DNA of 28,798 bases from the NCBI GenBank assembly GCA_900314165.1, contig OMUE01000217.1, positions 1-28,798 of the forward strand, read 5' to 3'. Position numbers and translations under genes: made by a program. The DNA comes from an uncultured Acidaminococcus sp. Lineage in GTDB: Bacteria > Bacillota_C > Negativicutes > Acidaminococcales > Acidaminococcaceae. The notes below the pieces were generated by a model. It searched no databases, had not been told where the DNA came from, and saw nothing but the letters and a program-made list of their open reading frames with translations. Positions 14,962 to 22,481 of the stretch are shown here, piece by piece (the first letter of the stretch is position 1; each line of letters begins with the position of its first letter).

Positions 14962-16502
14962 TTTTTCTTTGTCAAACGCGCTTTGGCATGCTTGTGCAGT
15001 ACAATCAGGCTGACGGCCAGCAGGATGATCCCTGTAGCCACGGTAGCGATGGCGCTGCCCCTGGTATAACCGGCGACGATGTAACTGACGAAGCAGCACA
15101 GGGCCACCAGGCAGGCATAGGGAATCTGGGTGGATACGTGCTGGATATGGTTGCAGCCTGCTCCGGAAGAGGACAGGATCGTCGTATCGGAAATGGGGGA
15201 GCAGTGGTCGCCGAAGACGGAGCCGGCCAGCGTAGCAGCCAGGGTCACGGTCATAATCTCGCTGGGCGCTGCTTTGCAGATGAAGACCACAATGGGGATG
15301 AAGATACCGAACGTACCCCAGGCCGTGCCGATGGAGAAGGACAAGCCGGATGCTACCAGGAAGACGATAGCCGGAATCAGTTCTGTGGGGATGTGGCTGG
15401 TCTGGACCAGCATGCCGATATATTTACCGGTACCCAGATAGTTCTGGCACAGGGAACCGATGGTCCAGGCCAGGGTCAGGATGATATAGGCCGGTACCAT
15501 GGTGTTGATACCGGTGGAGATATTGCTCATAAAATCCTTGAACGTCAGCAGTCCCCGGGGCACAAAGAGCAGCATGGTCACCAGCAGCGACCAGAAACCA
15601 CCCATCACAAGGGCAGCGGAAGAATTGCATTCCCCAATCGCTTGCTGGAGGGACAGGCCCTTGGACCAGTAACCGCCGGTGTACAGCATGGCCAGGATGG
15701 TGAAGATGATCAGTGCGGTGATGGGGATGATCAAATCCCATACGGTAGCTTTAGAACCGGTCAGCGGGTCATTGCTTTCCAGGTTTTGGTCGATCGCGCC
15801 CAGCTCTCCTGTTTCCTCTGCCGTCTGTTCTGCGCCGGCCATAGGACCAAATTCCAAATCCGTCAGGGACAGGGCGAACACCATGATGATGGATAAAATA
15901 GCATACATATTATAAGGAATCGTGGCGAAAAAGGCGGACAATTCATTGGAGAAAGCGCCTGTTTCAAACAGCGTAGAGCCTACGGCTGCCGCCCAGCTGG
16001 AAACGGGGGCGATAATGCAGACGGGAGCAGCAGTCGTATCAATGATATACGCCAGTTTGGCCCGGGAAATCCGATACTTGTCCGTCACCGGCTTCATAAC
16101 GGTACCAACGGTCAGGCAGTTGAAATAGTCATCGATGAAGATCAGGATGCCCAGAAAGCTGGTGGCCAGTTCGGCTGACTGCCTGCTGGTGATGCGTTTT
16201 ACGGCCCACTGGCCATAAGCCTGGGAACCGCCTGCCTTTGTGACGACGCAGACCAGGGCTCCTAACAGGGCCAGGAACAGGATGATGTTGAACTTGTCGG
16301 GAGTGCCTACCGTCTTAGACATGACTTCAAAGGCCAATGCAGCCATGTCCACAAGGCCTTTTCCGGTGTTCAGGGCGTAAATCAGGCCGCCGGACAGGAT
16401 GCCCAGCATAAGGGAGGAGATAACTTCTTTCGTAATCAGGGCAAGAGTGATTGCCAGGGCCGGGGGAATGAGGGATAAGATGCCTACATCAATGGGTTCC
16501 AT
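14958..16502 (-). CDS. nhaC: Na+/H+ antiporter, NhaC family
   Basis: The 514-residue, very hydrophobic protein belongs to the NhaC-type antiporter family, which exchanges sodium for protons across the cytoplasmic membrane; relatives exchange organic acids such as malate and lactate. Family marks include the FIDDYFNCLTVGTVMKPVTDKY segment, DTTAAPVCIIAPVSSWAA, the SFSIGTAWGTFGIF segment and the signature GSVFGDHCSPISDTTILSSS. About a dozen membrane segments are apparent, with a central charged loop near residues 230-255. AAAGGAG lies 8 bases before the ATG (minus strand). It is divergent from the AGCS symporter gene; sodium re-export beside sodium-coupled amino-acid uptake is a sensible pairing. 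The stop codon lies inside the repeat element at 14751-14961. Confidence 0.87.
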   Translation of the reverse strand: MEPIDVGILSLIPPALAITLALITKEVISSLMLGILSGGLIYALNTGKGLVDMAALAFEVMSKTVGTPDKFNIILFLALLGALVCVVTKAGGSQAYGQWAVKRITSRQSAELATSFLGILIFIDDYFNCLTVGTVMKPVTDKYRISRAKLAYIIDTTAAPVCIIAPVSSWAAAVGSTLFETGAFSNELSAFFATIPYNMYAILSIIMVFALSLTDLEFGPMAGAEQTAEETGELGAIDQNLESNDPLTGSKATVWDLIIPITALIIFTILAMLYTGGYWSKGLSLQQAIGECNSSAALVMGGFWSLLVTMLLFVPRGLLTFKDFMSNISTGINTMVPAYIILTLAWTIGSLCQNYLGTGKYIGMLVQTSHIPTELIPAIVFLVASGLSFSIGTAWGTFGIFIPIVVFICKAAPSEIMTVTLAATLAGSVFGDHCSPISDTTILSSSGAGCNHIQHVSTQIPYACLVALCCFVSYIVAGYTRGSAIATVATGIILLAVSLIVLHKHAKARLTKKN

Positions 16503-16593
16503 ACATAAGTGCTCCTTTGTGAAAAAAATGGATGAAAAATATGTTTTATTTTATCACATTCTGTTCGCTTTTTCATAAAATTTCCCTTTATTC

Positions 16594-16621
16594 TTGTAAT
16601 TTAGCAAAAATGTGGTATAGT
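16594..16621 (+). promoter_or_regulatory. Probable promoter of the AGCS symporter gene
   Basis: TTGTAA (16594-16599) and TATAGT (16616-16621) are 16 bases apart; the -10 is preceded by TGTGG, near an extended -10. The leader to the GTG start is about 48 bases. Confidence 0.55.
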
Positions 16622-16675
16622 ATAACTAAATCAACAGAAATCGTTACAATAATTATACAAAAAGGAGGGGAAATT

Positions 16676-18205
16676 GTGGAAAATGTATTTTCATGGATTA
16701 ATTCTGTATTAAAATTTGTTGGACCATTGTCAGACTTCTTTTGGGATATTCCGACAATGTTCGGATGGTATAAAAACATTCCTTTATTGGGCAGTTTTTC
16801 TTTAGCCATCTTCGTCCTGGTGGGCTCCGGTATCTATTTTACGTTCCGGCTCCACTTCATCCAGCTGACCCATCTGCCCCAGGCTGTCAGCCTGCTCAGC
16901 AAACGCAAGAGCGCCCAGACGGGTATCTCTCCCCTGGCAGCGTTCATGCTCAGCTCAGCTATGCGGGTAGGCCCCGGCAATATTTTGGGCGTAACGGGGG
17001 CCATCTCTGTAGGGGGTCCGGGTGCCCTGTTCTGGATGTGGGTTTCTGCTTTCTTCGGCATGGCCACAGCTTTTGTAGAAGGTACCATGGCCCAGTTGTT
17101 TAAGGAAAAAAGAGGCAGCGAATTCGTAGGCGGCCTGCCTTTTTATGGCAGTGCCTTGTTCCACGGCAGCAAGGCTGTGGGCGTATTCCTGTCCCTGCTG
17201 TATATCTTTTATGCGTTGGGCTGCCTGCCGGCTCAGGGCTTCAACGTGGTTTCCTCTATCGGCAGCATGGCTTCCATGATTTCTGGCAATCCGATCCCTA
17301 CGAAATCTACGTTCTATTATGCCGTTTCTGCCATCCTCATCATTACTACCGCAATCCTGGCGTTCGGCGGTATCCAGAAGGTGTCCGCTGTAACGAATAA
17401 GATGGTTCCTGTCATGGCCATTGTCTATGTAGTGACCACGATCTTCCTGATTGTTTCCAATACAGCTTCCGTTCCCTATTTCTTTAATGCCGTATTTACC
17501 GGAGCCTTTACTCCGGACGCCTTCTTTGGGGGAATGTTTGGCGTAGCCCTGGTCCAGGGCGTAAAACGGGGCCTGATGTCCAACGAAGCCGGACAAGGTA
17601 CCATCACCATGTCTGCAGCAGCTGCTGATGACCATCATCCCTGTGAACAGGGTCTGCTGTCCGCCATCGGCGTGTTCCTGGATACCCATATCGTCTGCAC
17701 TATGACGGGCTTCATCATCGTCATGGCCCATGTCTGGACAGCTAATGCGGCAGGCTGGAAAGAAGCCGGCAAACTGCCGAAGTATCTTATGAGTGTGACC
17801 CAGCTGACGCCGGCCCCCGGCATGAATCTGGCCGTTACTCTGGCCCTGACCCTGTGCTTCTGCCTGTTTGCCTACACCTGCCTGCTGGGCATGGTGGCGT
17901 TCCCGGAAATTGCAGCAGCCCGTCTGGGCCATAGCCGCAGCATCTTCGGCATTGTCCGCTGCCTGTGCCTGTTAGTCCTTACGTTCGGCATCCTGGTCAA
18001 TATTGCCGGCTACGACCTGGGCAACTTGTGGGCCTTCTCCGACCTGGCCAATATCATCATGGTGTACTGCAACGTGCCGCTGCTGTACATGGGCTTCAGG
18101 TACGTAAAAGGCGCAGCTGAACATTACGTCAAAGAAGATGGCAGCGAATTCAGCGGGGAAATGATCGGCATTGAAACACCCTGCTGGCCGAGGAAGAAGG
18201 ATTAG
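16676..18205 (+). CDS. Sodium:alanine/glycine symporter, AGCS family
   Basis: The 509-residue membrane protein belongs to the alanine or glycine:cation symporter family (AgcS/AlsT/DagA), which takes up small neutral amino acids with sodium. Signature stretches are LSSAMRVGPGNILGVTGAIS with GGPGALFWMWVSAFFGMATAF, then GVKRGLMSNEAGQGTITMSA and the ISVG-like core of transmembrane helices. About ten to eleven hydrophobic segments are visible. The start is a GTG at 16676: AAAGGAGGGG (16661-16670) stands six bases ahead, while an ATG at 16532 in frame lies before the promoter and is rejected. A terminator inside repeat copy C follows. Substrate (alanine, glycine or serine) is not resolved. Confidence 0.92.
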   Translation: MENVFSWINSVLKFVGPLSDFFWDIPTMFGWYKNIPLLGSFSLAIFVLVGSGIYFTFRLHFIQLTHLPQAVSLLSKRKSAQTGISPLAAFMLSSAMRVGPGNILGVTGAISVGGPGALFWMWVSAFFGMATAFVEGTMAQLFKEKRGSEFVGGLPFYGSALFHGSKAVGVFLSLLYIFYALGCLPAQGFNVVSSIGSMASMISGNPIPTKSTFYYAVSAILIITTAILAFGGIQKVSAVTNKMVPVMAIVYVVTTIFLIVSNTASVPYFFNAVFTGAFTPDAFFGGMFGVALVQGVKRGLMSNEAGQGTITMSAAAADDHHPCEQGLLSAIGVFLDTHIVCTMTGFIIVMAHVWTANAAGWKEAGKLPKYLMSVTQLTPAPGMNLAVTLALTLCFCLFAYTCLLGMVAFPEIAAARLGHSRSIFGIVRCLCLLVLTFGILVNIAGYDLGNLWAFSDLANIIMVYCNVPLLYMGFRYVKGAAEHYVKEDGSEFSGEMIGIETPCWPRKKD

Positions 18206-18213
18206 ATGCCTGG

Positions 18214-18365
18214 TTAAGTCTTTGGTTTTTAGTCTTTTGTCTTTAGCTTATGAAAAAACGGATTACCATTATAATATGGCAATCCGTTTTTTATTTAATC
18301 ATATAAAATTTTTTAAAATTTTATAACCATTGGCTAAAGACCAATGACAAACGACCAAAGACTTT
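18214..18365. repeat. TTAGTCN heptamer inverted element, copy C
   Basis: Left arm 18214-18246 reads AAGTCTT, TGGTTTT, TAGTCTT, TTGTCTT, TAGC; right arm 18332-18365 reads GGCTAAAG, ACCAATG, ACAAACG, ACCAAAG, AC. A terminator sits inside the left part, and an AT-rich core AAAATTTTTTAAAATTTT followed by ATAACCATTGGC matches copy B. Confidence 0.83.
18253..18294 (+). terminator. Intrinsic terminator of the AGCS gene, inside repeat copy C
   Basis: AAAAAACGGATTACCAT (18253-18269) pairs with ATGGCAATCCGTTTTTT (18276-18292) with one mismatch and a six-base loop. The A-tract and T-tract make it potentially bidirectional. Confidence 0.87.
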
Positions 18366-18375
18366 CATAAATAAT

Positions 18376-18465
18376 TTATTTCCCCGCTTCCCGGATGGCT
18401 TCTACGATGCACTTATCGAAGACTTTCCTGATTCGTTGTTTAAACAACGGACGGAGAGCGTAATC
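18376..18465 (-). pseudogene. Possible 3' gene remnant (29 codons)
   Basis: On the minus strand 29 sense codons end in TAA at 18378-18376, reading ALRPLFKQRIRKVFDKCIVE then AIREAGK. Composition and codon use (GCC, ATC, CGG, GAA) look like a real protein end, but an in-frame stop at 18468-18466 cuts it off and there is no start or binding site. It may be the tail of a deleted gene. The family is not recognised; the piece is short, so chance is possible. Confidence 0.4.
18434..18449. promoter_or_regulatory. Perfect 16-base palindrome, possible operator
   Basis: CGTTGTTTAAACAACG is self-complementary over all 16 bases. It lies about 22 bases before TATACT (18471-18476), which could be the -10 of the gene at 18588; that would place the palindrome over the -35 region, a usual operator site. 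No standard -35 hexamer is present. It also lies inside the putative gene remnant. Confidence 0.4.
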
Positions 18466-18520
18466 TTAGGTATACTGTGACTATCTAATGAAAGAAATAA
18501 ACCTACCGGAGTTTGAATAT

Positions 18521-18568
18521 ACCCACCACCAGCCTACGGTTGGTTCCCCGCCCTTGAAAAGGGCGGAC
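18521..18568 (+). repeat. Paired-hairpin repeat (third family), copy a
   Basis: ACCCACC leads into a hairpin ACCAGCC-TAC-GGTTGGT (18528-18544, one G-T pair), then CCCCG and a second hairpin built on CCGCCCTT/AAGGGCGG (18549-18566). The element ends five or six bases before the AAGGAGG of the gene at 18588, so it lies in that gene's leader. An inverted copy with the same second hairpin lies at 21428-21477. Confidence 0.8.
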
Positions 18569-18587
18569 ATTTAAGGAGGCAATTACC

Positions 18588-19190
18588 ATGAGCGCATTTT
18601 TAGCACCGATTCATTTCTGGATGTATGATAAGATTCAGCTGCAGGAACAGCTGACGCAATATTTTGTAAAAGCAGCGGAGGAGAAAGGCTGGAGCCTGGG
18701 CGGCCATCAGGCGGACGAATTTATCGTCAATGATGACCGTCCCCTGGATGAACTCATCGATACGGACGATATCCATGGCTGGCTGGAAAACCGGATTGGG
18801 GAAGCAGAAGGCCGCTATGCCCTGCTCATCCAGTCCCTGCTGGACAACAATACGGACCTGCTGCCTCAGCTGGAGAAGCTGGCCCGGGAATTCGGGGCCC
18901 AGAGAGCCGTGGATGCCGGTAGTGACGGTGCCCAGATCTATCAGGCTTTCAATAATGCCTTCCTGAACGGTATGCCCTGTGACCTGGCCATCAAAGTCGT
19001 GGACAAGAACCCGGAATCTTATACCTGGCAGCAGGTGCAGGATTCCCACGGTAAATTCTGGACGGCTGTTGGCGGTAGTCCGGAAACGTATTACACCCTG
19101 CGCCAGGCCATCCTGGAAGGCATGGTGGAAAAAACCGGCTATGCCCTGAAATGCGTAGCGGGAAATACATATACGGCAGAAAAAGCATAA
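18588..19190 (+). CDS. Conserved-looking protein of unknown function
   Basis: The 200-residue protein begins MSAFLAPIHFWMYDKIQLQE and is predicted mainly helical and soluble, without signal peptide or membrane segment. Histidines at 9 and 40 and the acidic run DELIDTDDIHGWLENRI are notable; a later part is QIYQAFNNAFLNGMPCDLAI, then a SYTWQQVQDSHGKFW helix. I do not recognise the family with certainty; the helical layout with spaced histidines recalls DinB-like bundles, which is a guess. AAGGAGG at 18574-18580 sets the ATG at 18588. It stands alone, with a hairpin-rich leader and a strong bidirectional terminator behind. Confidence 0.8.
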   Translation: MSAFLAPIHFWMYDKIQLQEQLTQYFVKAAEEKGWSLGGHQADEFIVNDDRPLDELIDTDDIHGWLENRIGEAEGRYALLIQSLLDNNTDLLPQLEKLAREFGAQRAVDAGSDGAQIYQAFNNAFLNGMPCDLAIKVVDKNPESYTWQQVQDSHGKFWTAVGGSPETYYTLRQAILEGMVEKTGYALKCVAGNTYTAEKA

Positions 19191-19200
19191 CAGGGGAAAA

Positions 19201-19351
19201 GGTCTTTGGTCATTAGCTATTCGTCTTTAGCCAGGGATACCTGCTGCATTCTGCAACAGGCATTCTTAAAATATTCTTCATTTAAAATAAAATCTGTGTA
19301 CCTTCAGAATTTCTGAGGGTACACAGATTTTTTCATTCGCTAAAGACTCAG
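19201..19351. repeat. TTAGTCN heptamer inverted element, copy D (degenerate)
   Basis: Left arm 19201-19231 reads GGTCTTT, GGTCATT, AGCTATT, CGTCTTT, AGC; the right arm is reduced to CGCTAAAGACTCAG (19338-19351). The AT-rich core of the other copies is missing and a terminator takes its place. Confidence 0.65.
19289..19335. terminator. Bidirectional terminator between converging genes, inside copy D
   Basis: A 19-base stem (19289-19307 with 19313-19331, one G-T pair) containing AAAATCTGTGTACC is flanked by T-runs on both strands (TTTTTTCATT on plus; TTTATTTTAAA on minus). It can serve both the gene ending at 19190 and the minus-strand gene ending at 19371. Confidence 0.87.
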
Positions 19352-19370
19352 AATCAATCAGCTCCGAAAC

Positions 19371-20627
19371 TCACACATTCCTCAGCACCAGCTGTTCCAC
19401 CGGTTCCGGATTCGGGGTGAATTGGGGGTCGAAGTCCGTATTCAGGAAAGTCAGGGCGTAACTGACGGCCATAGCAGAACCGTACTGCAAGCCGGTTTCG
19501 TCCATGTCGAATTCCGGCGTATGGTGGTTGGCGCCACAGCCTTTTTCCTTATTGGCAATGCCCGTAAAGGCCAGGACTCCGGGGAATAACTGCAGCATCA
19601 GGGCAAAGGATTCCGAAGCCATCCAGGGCGCCGGATCCCGGACGGCCTGCTGCCCCAGGTCACGAATCAGCCCCTGGCGGCCCAGTTCCGCGCAGACAGC
19701 ATTATTCCTGGCTTCAAATAAGGCAGGAGGCATCTGCAGGATTTCCGGCGTGCAGCCATACAGGCCGCAGGTATGTTCCAGGGCATTATGCAGGAAATCT
19801 TCAAAAGGCTTGCCTGCCGCCGTGTAATCGAAGAACCGTGCCGTCCCCCCAAATGTCAGGTCGTTCGGGATGACGTTATATTTTTCCCCGCTGTGGACGA
19901 AGCCCAGAGAAAAGGTCAGGCAGGCAAAGGGATTCACTTTCCGCAGCCGGAACGCATTCAGCTGGCCGTACAGGTCCGCAAAGCAGTCCATAGGATTATT
20001 GGCCAGGTCCGGGCGGGCCCCATGGCCGAAGGTCCCATTTAACCGGATGACGAAGGAACAGCCGCCGGCCATGACGGCACCGGGCGCGATGGACACCGTG
20101 CCGGCAGGCATGTCCCAGCGCACGTGGCAGGCGTAGCAGCCATCAATGGTCAGGCCGGATTTCTTGACAATATAGGGCAGCAGGTTCTTGATGTCCCCAT
20201 TTTCTTCTTCGCCCCGTTCAAAGCATAGGACAATCCTGCCCTGCCAGGCTTCTTTATGGGTGACGAGAATCCGGGCAGCTGTCAGCAGCATGGCCATATG
20301 GCCATCATGGCCGCAGGCATGGGAAATTCCGGGCACCTGGGAAACGCAGCACTTCTGCCCGGCCAGATTCCGGGGACTTTCCTGGATGGGCAGGGCATCC
20401 ACATCGCTGCGCATGAGCAGGGTCTTGCCCGGGCGGCCGCTGTCCAGGATACCCAGCAGTCCTCCGTCCGGTACATTGATGACCGGGATCCCCAGTCCTT
20501 GCAGGTATGTTTCCAGATAGGCAATGGTCTGTATTTCCTGGTTGCTCAGCTCCGGATGTTCGTGGAAGCGGCGGCGCAGCCGGACGGTTTCAGGAAATTC
20601 TTTTTCAGCGAGAGCGAAAATATTCAT
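19371..20627 (-). CDS. M20 family amidohydrolase / N-acyl amino-acid hydrolase
   Basis: The 418-residue protein is a peptidase M20D-type metallo-amidohydrolase, a family that cleaves N-acyl amino acids or related amides. Marks in order: RRRFHEHPELSNQE (18-31), LLMRSDVDALPI (70-81), HACGHDGHMAML (103-114), a CFERGEEENGD segment where relatives have the catalytic Glu pair, YACHVRWDMPAGTV, and near the C-terminus ANHHTPEFDMDE. FERGEEE instead of the common FQPAEE is a mild departure. AAAGGA precedes the ATG at 20627. It starts 18 bases after the upstream YczE-like gene, so they form an operon driven from 21348-21376. Substrate is unknown; the extended C-terminal tail is proline-rich. Confidence 0.88.
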   Translation of the reverse strand: MNIFALAEKEFPETVRLRRRFHEHPELSNQEIQTIAYLETYLQGLGIPVINVPDGGLLGILDSGRPGKTLLMRSDVDALPIQESPRNLAGQKCCVSQVPGISHACGHDGHMAMLLTAARILVTHKEAWQGRIVLCFERGEEENGDIKNLLPYIVKKSGLTIDGCYACHVRWDMPAGTVSIAPGAVMAGGCSFVIRLNGTFGHGARPDLANNPMDCFADLYGQLNAFRLRKVNPFACLTFSLGFVHSGEKYNVIPNDLTFGGTARFFDYTAAGKPFEDFLHNALEHTCGLYGCTPEILQMPPALFEARNNAVCAELGRQGLIRDLGQQAVRDPAPWMASESFALMLQLFPGVLAFTGIANKEKGCGANHHTPEFDMDETGLQYGSAMAVSYALTFLNTDFDPQFTPNPEPVEQLVLRNV

Positions 20628-20645
20628 GGCAGGAATCCTTTCTTT

Positions 20646-21314
20646 TTAATCGGTATCTTTCAGTGTATAGAGCTTGTGGAGGAACGGCAGGCGGCTGTTG
20701 AAAAAGTTGACGAAGCGGCCGACTAACACAGCTGACAGGAGTGTTCCCAGCCCCAGGCCTGTAAATGTGCCCAGACCTCCTAAAATATTGGACAGGAGGC
20801 AGGAAATGACCACAAGGGAAGCGTCAAAGGCGTTCTTCGTACTGCCCAGCCGCCAGCCGATGACGGTGGCAATGGCCTTCACGATGCCTTCGCCGGGCGC
20901 CAGCAGCAGCTGGCAGGCCACTTCCAGGCAGATTCCGAAAGCCAGGATCATGCTGCCCAGGACGACGCACAGCAGGCCCAGGGGCAGGGAGGGGTTGACG
21001 AGATCTGCAAAAACATACATCCAGAAGTCTATAGCGGGACTGAAGATGATGTTGATGAGGAACTGGCACCACTGGATGGGCGGGAAGCCTTTCTTGCCCA
21101 GCAGGGCATATTGCAGGAAGATGAACGCCACATTCATGAGAAAGGTCAGGGCCCCAAACGACAGCGGGAAATACAGGCTCAGCACAAAAGGCAGCGTGGA
21201 TATGGATGAGGTTCCCAGTGCCGATTTTGTAATGAGGACGACTCCCAGGGAGTTGATGAACAGGCTCAGGATAAAAAAAGAAATACGAATCTTACCATTC
21301 TTTAACTTCTGCAT
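20646..21314 (-). CDS. YczE/YitT-like integral membrane protein
   Basis: The 222-residue protein has about five hydrophobic segments and resembles the YczE/YyaS membrane family: ISFFILSLFINSLGVVLITK at the N-terminus, SALGTSSIST, and an APGEGIVKAIA motif after the fourth segment. Function is unknown; some relatives accompany regulators or peptidase genes. Two ATG codons stand at 21320 and 21314; GAGGGGGA (complement of 21321-21328) touches the first but is six bases from the second, so 21314 is preferred. The product and the M20 hydrolase may work together, for example transport and cleavage of the same compound, which is inference from the operon only. Confidence 0.8.
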   Translation of the reverse strand: MQKLKNGKIRISFFILSLFINSLGVVLITKSALGTSSISTLPFVLSLYFPLSFGALTFLMNVAFIFLQYALLGKKGFPPIQWCQFLINIIFSPAIDFWMYVFADLVNPSLPLGLLCVVLGSMILAFGICLEVACQLLLAPGEGIVKAIATVIGWRLGSTKNAFDASLVVISCLLSNILGGLGTFTGLGLGTLLSAVLVGRFVNFFNSRLPFLHKLYTLKDTD

Positions 21315-21347
21315 GCCCATTCCCCCTCATTGTGTAAACATACATTT

Positions 21348-21376
21348 ATTATAGGGGATGAGGGCTGGGAATGCAA
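21348..21376 (-). promoter_or_regulatory. Promoter of the YczE-like/M20 operon
   Basis: On the minus strand TTGCAT (21376-21371) and TATAAT (21353-21348) are 17 bases apart, the same hexamers and spacing as the rpmE promoter. The leader is only about 25 bases. Confidence 0.78.
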
Positions 21377-21383
21377 GGATAAA

Positions 21384-21411
21384 GGGATTCGGGGCCAGGG
21401 GCTAGTGTACT
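21384..21411. repeat. GGGGCTA-type heptamer repeat
   Basis: GGGATTC, GGGGCCA, GGGGCTA and GTGTACT follow with a 7-base period, upstream of the minus-strand promoter and next to the paired-hairpin repeat. Same type as 553-575 and 28722-28747. Confidence 0.55.
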
Positions 21412-21427
21412 GGCAGGTTCGAACTAA

Positions 21428-21477
21428 GTCCGCCCTTTTCAAGGGCGGGGGAACCGTTGCTTGCAACGGTGGTGGGT
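21428..21477 (-). repeat. Paired-hairpin repeat (third family), copy b, inverted
   Basis: Read on the minus strand this is ACCCACCACC, then a hairpin CCGTTGC-AA-GCAACGG (21469-21454), then CCCCCGCCCTTGAAAAGGGC. The second hairpin and flanks match copy a at 18521-18568, whereas the first hairpin has a different sequence but keeps its pairing. It lies between the divergent promoters at 21348-21376 and 21556-21584. Confidence 0.8.
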
Positions 21478-21555
21478 TTACAATGACCTGCGCAGCAGCC
21501 TCTTCACTTTGCTCTTCGCTCATCCAGGTATCCCGCTATTTCACAGATTATCCAT

Positions 21556-21584
21556 TTGCACCTGCTCCTAATTCCCGATATAAT
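21556..21584 (+). promoter_or_regulatory. Promoter of the cdaA operon
   Basis: TTGCAC (21556-21561) and TATAAT (21579-21584) are separated by 17 bases. The transcript would start near 21591, only about 10 bases before the AAGGAGG of cdaA, so the leader is very short. Confidence 0.8.
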
Positions 21585-21614
21585 GAAGAAAGCAATGATA
21601 AAGGAGGATGAAAA

Positions 21615-22481
21615 ATGGGAAGTCATGTGATTGGCTTGCTTCATACCATTACACCATTGGATATCCTGGATATCCTGGTCGTGGCATTTTTCTTAAATAA
21701 ATTATATCTCATGCTGAAAAACACCCGGGCTGCGTCTCTGGTGAAAGGGCTGCTCATGCTGCTGCTGATCATGCTGGTCAGCAAATGGCTGAATCTGTAC
21801 GTCATCAACTGGATCCTGGAAAAATTCATGACCATGGTCATGATTGCGCTGCCTGTCGTATTCCAGCCGGAATTGCGCCGTGCCTTGGAACAGATCGGCC
21901 GGGGCAAGTTATTCCGCCGCAGTACAGTGCTGAACGAGCTGCAGGTGGAGAACATGCTGGAGGCTGTAGCAACGACGGCAGATGACCTGAGCCGGAACAA
22001 GATCGGCGCCCTGATCGTTTTTGAACGGGAAACCGGGCTGGACGACTATATAGAGACGGGCATCCAGATCGATGGCCTGATCAGTACATCTTTGTTTGAA
22101 AATATCTTTATTCCCAATACGCCCCTGCACGATGGGGCTGTCATCATCCGGGGTGACCGGATCATGGCCGCCAGCTGCCTGCTGCCTCTGACGGAAGCCA
22201 GAAACCTGAGCCAGGAGCTGGGTACCCGGCACCGGGCTGCCATCGGCCTGTCCGAACAGACGGATGCCCTTGTGCTGGTCGTCAGCGAGGAAACGGGAGC
22301 TGTGTCCCTGGCCCGGGGCGGCGCCTTGCAACGCTATCTGACCCATCGGGATGTCAAGGATTTGCTGCGGCCCGTTATGAAGCAGCCTATGTTGAACTGG
22401 AAAGACTCGCTGCTGGCAAAACTCAACAGCCTGCGTTCCTCTGATACCGAGGATAAGAAGGGGGACAGCAGTCATGAATAA
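21615..22481 (+). CDS. cdaA: Diadenylate cyclase CdaA (membrane-bound)
   Basis: CdaA joins two ATP into the second messenger cyclic di-AMP, which controls potassium and osmolyte balance and cell wall homeostasis. The 288-residue protein has three N-terminal membrane segments (about 14-32, 43-58, 63-82) followed by the DAC domain. Active-site motifs are D173-G-A175 in PLHDGAVII and R205-H-R207 in GTRHRAAIGLSE. AAGGAGG at 21601-21607 fixes the ATG. The stop overlaps the start of cdaR by eight bases, the usual Firmicute arrangement. Its partner glmM, normally third in this operon, is not in this window; an FAD-dependent oxidoreductase follows instead. Confidence 0.97.
   Translation: MGSHVIGLLHTITPLDILDILVVAFFLNKLYLMLKNTRAASLVKGLLMLLLIMLVSKWLNLYVINWILEKFMTMVMIALPVVFQPELRRALEQIGRGKLFRRSTVLNELQVENMLEAVATTADDLSRNKIGALIVFERETGLDDYIETGIQIDGLISTSLFENIFIPNTPLHDGAVIIRGDRIMAASCLLPLTEARNLSQELGTRHRAAIGLSEQTDALVLVVSEETGAVSLARGGALQRYLTHRDVKDLLRPVMKQPMLNWKDSLLAKLNSLRSSDTEDKKGDSSHE

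Noticed and set aside
16532..16675. ATG start of the AGCS symporter 48 codons upstream
   Set aside because: It lies upstream of the likely promoter; the GTG at 16676 has a perfect binding site and gives the usual family length.
21302..21523. Minus-strand frame beginning MSEEQSEEAAAQ with PPPLQATVPPPLKRADL
   Set aside because: The proline-rich part is the translation of the paired-hairpin repeat; the frame overlaps the promoter and start of the YczE-like gene and has no binding site.
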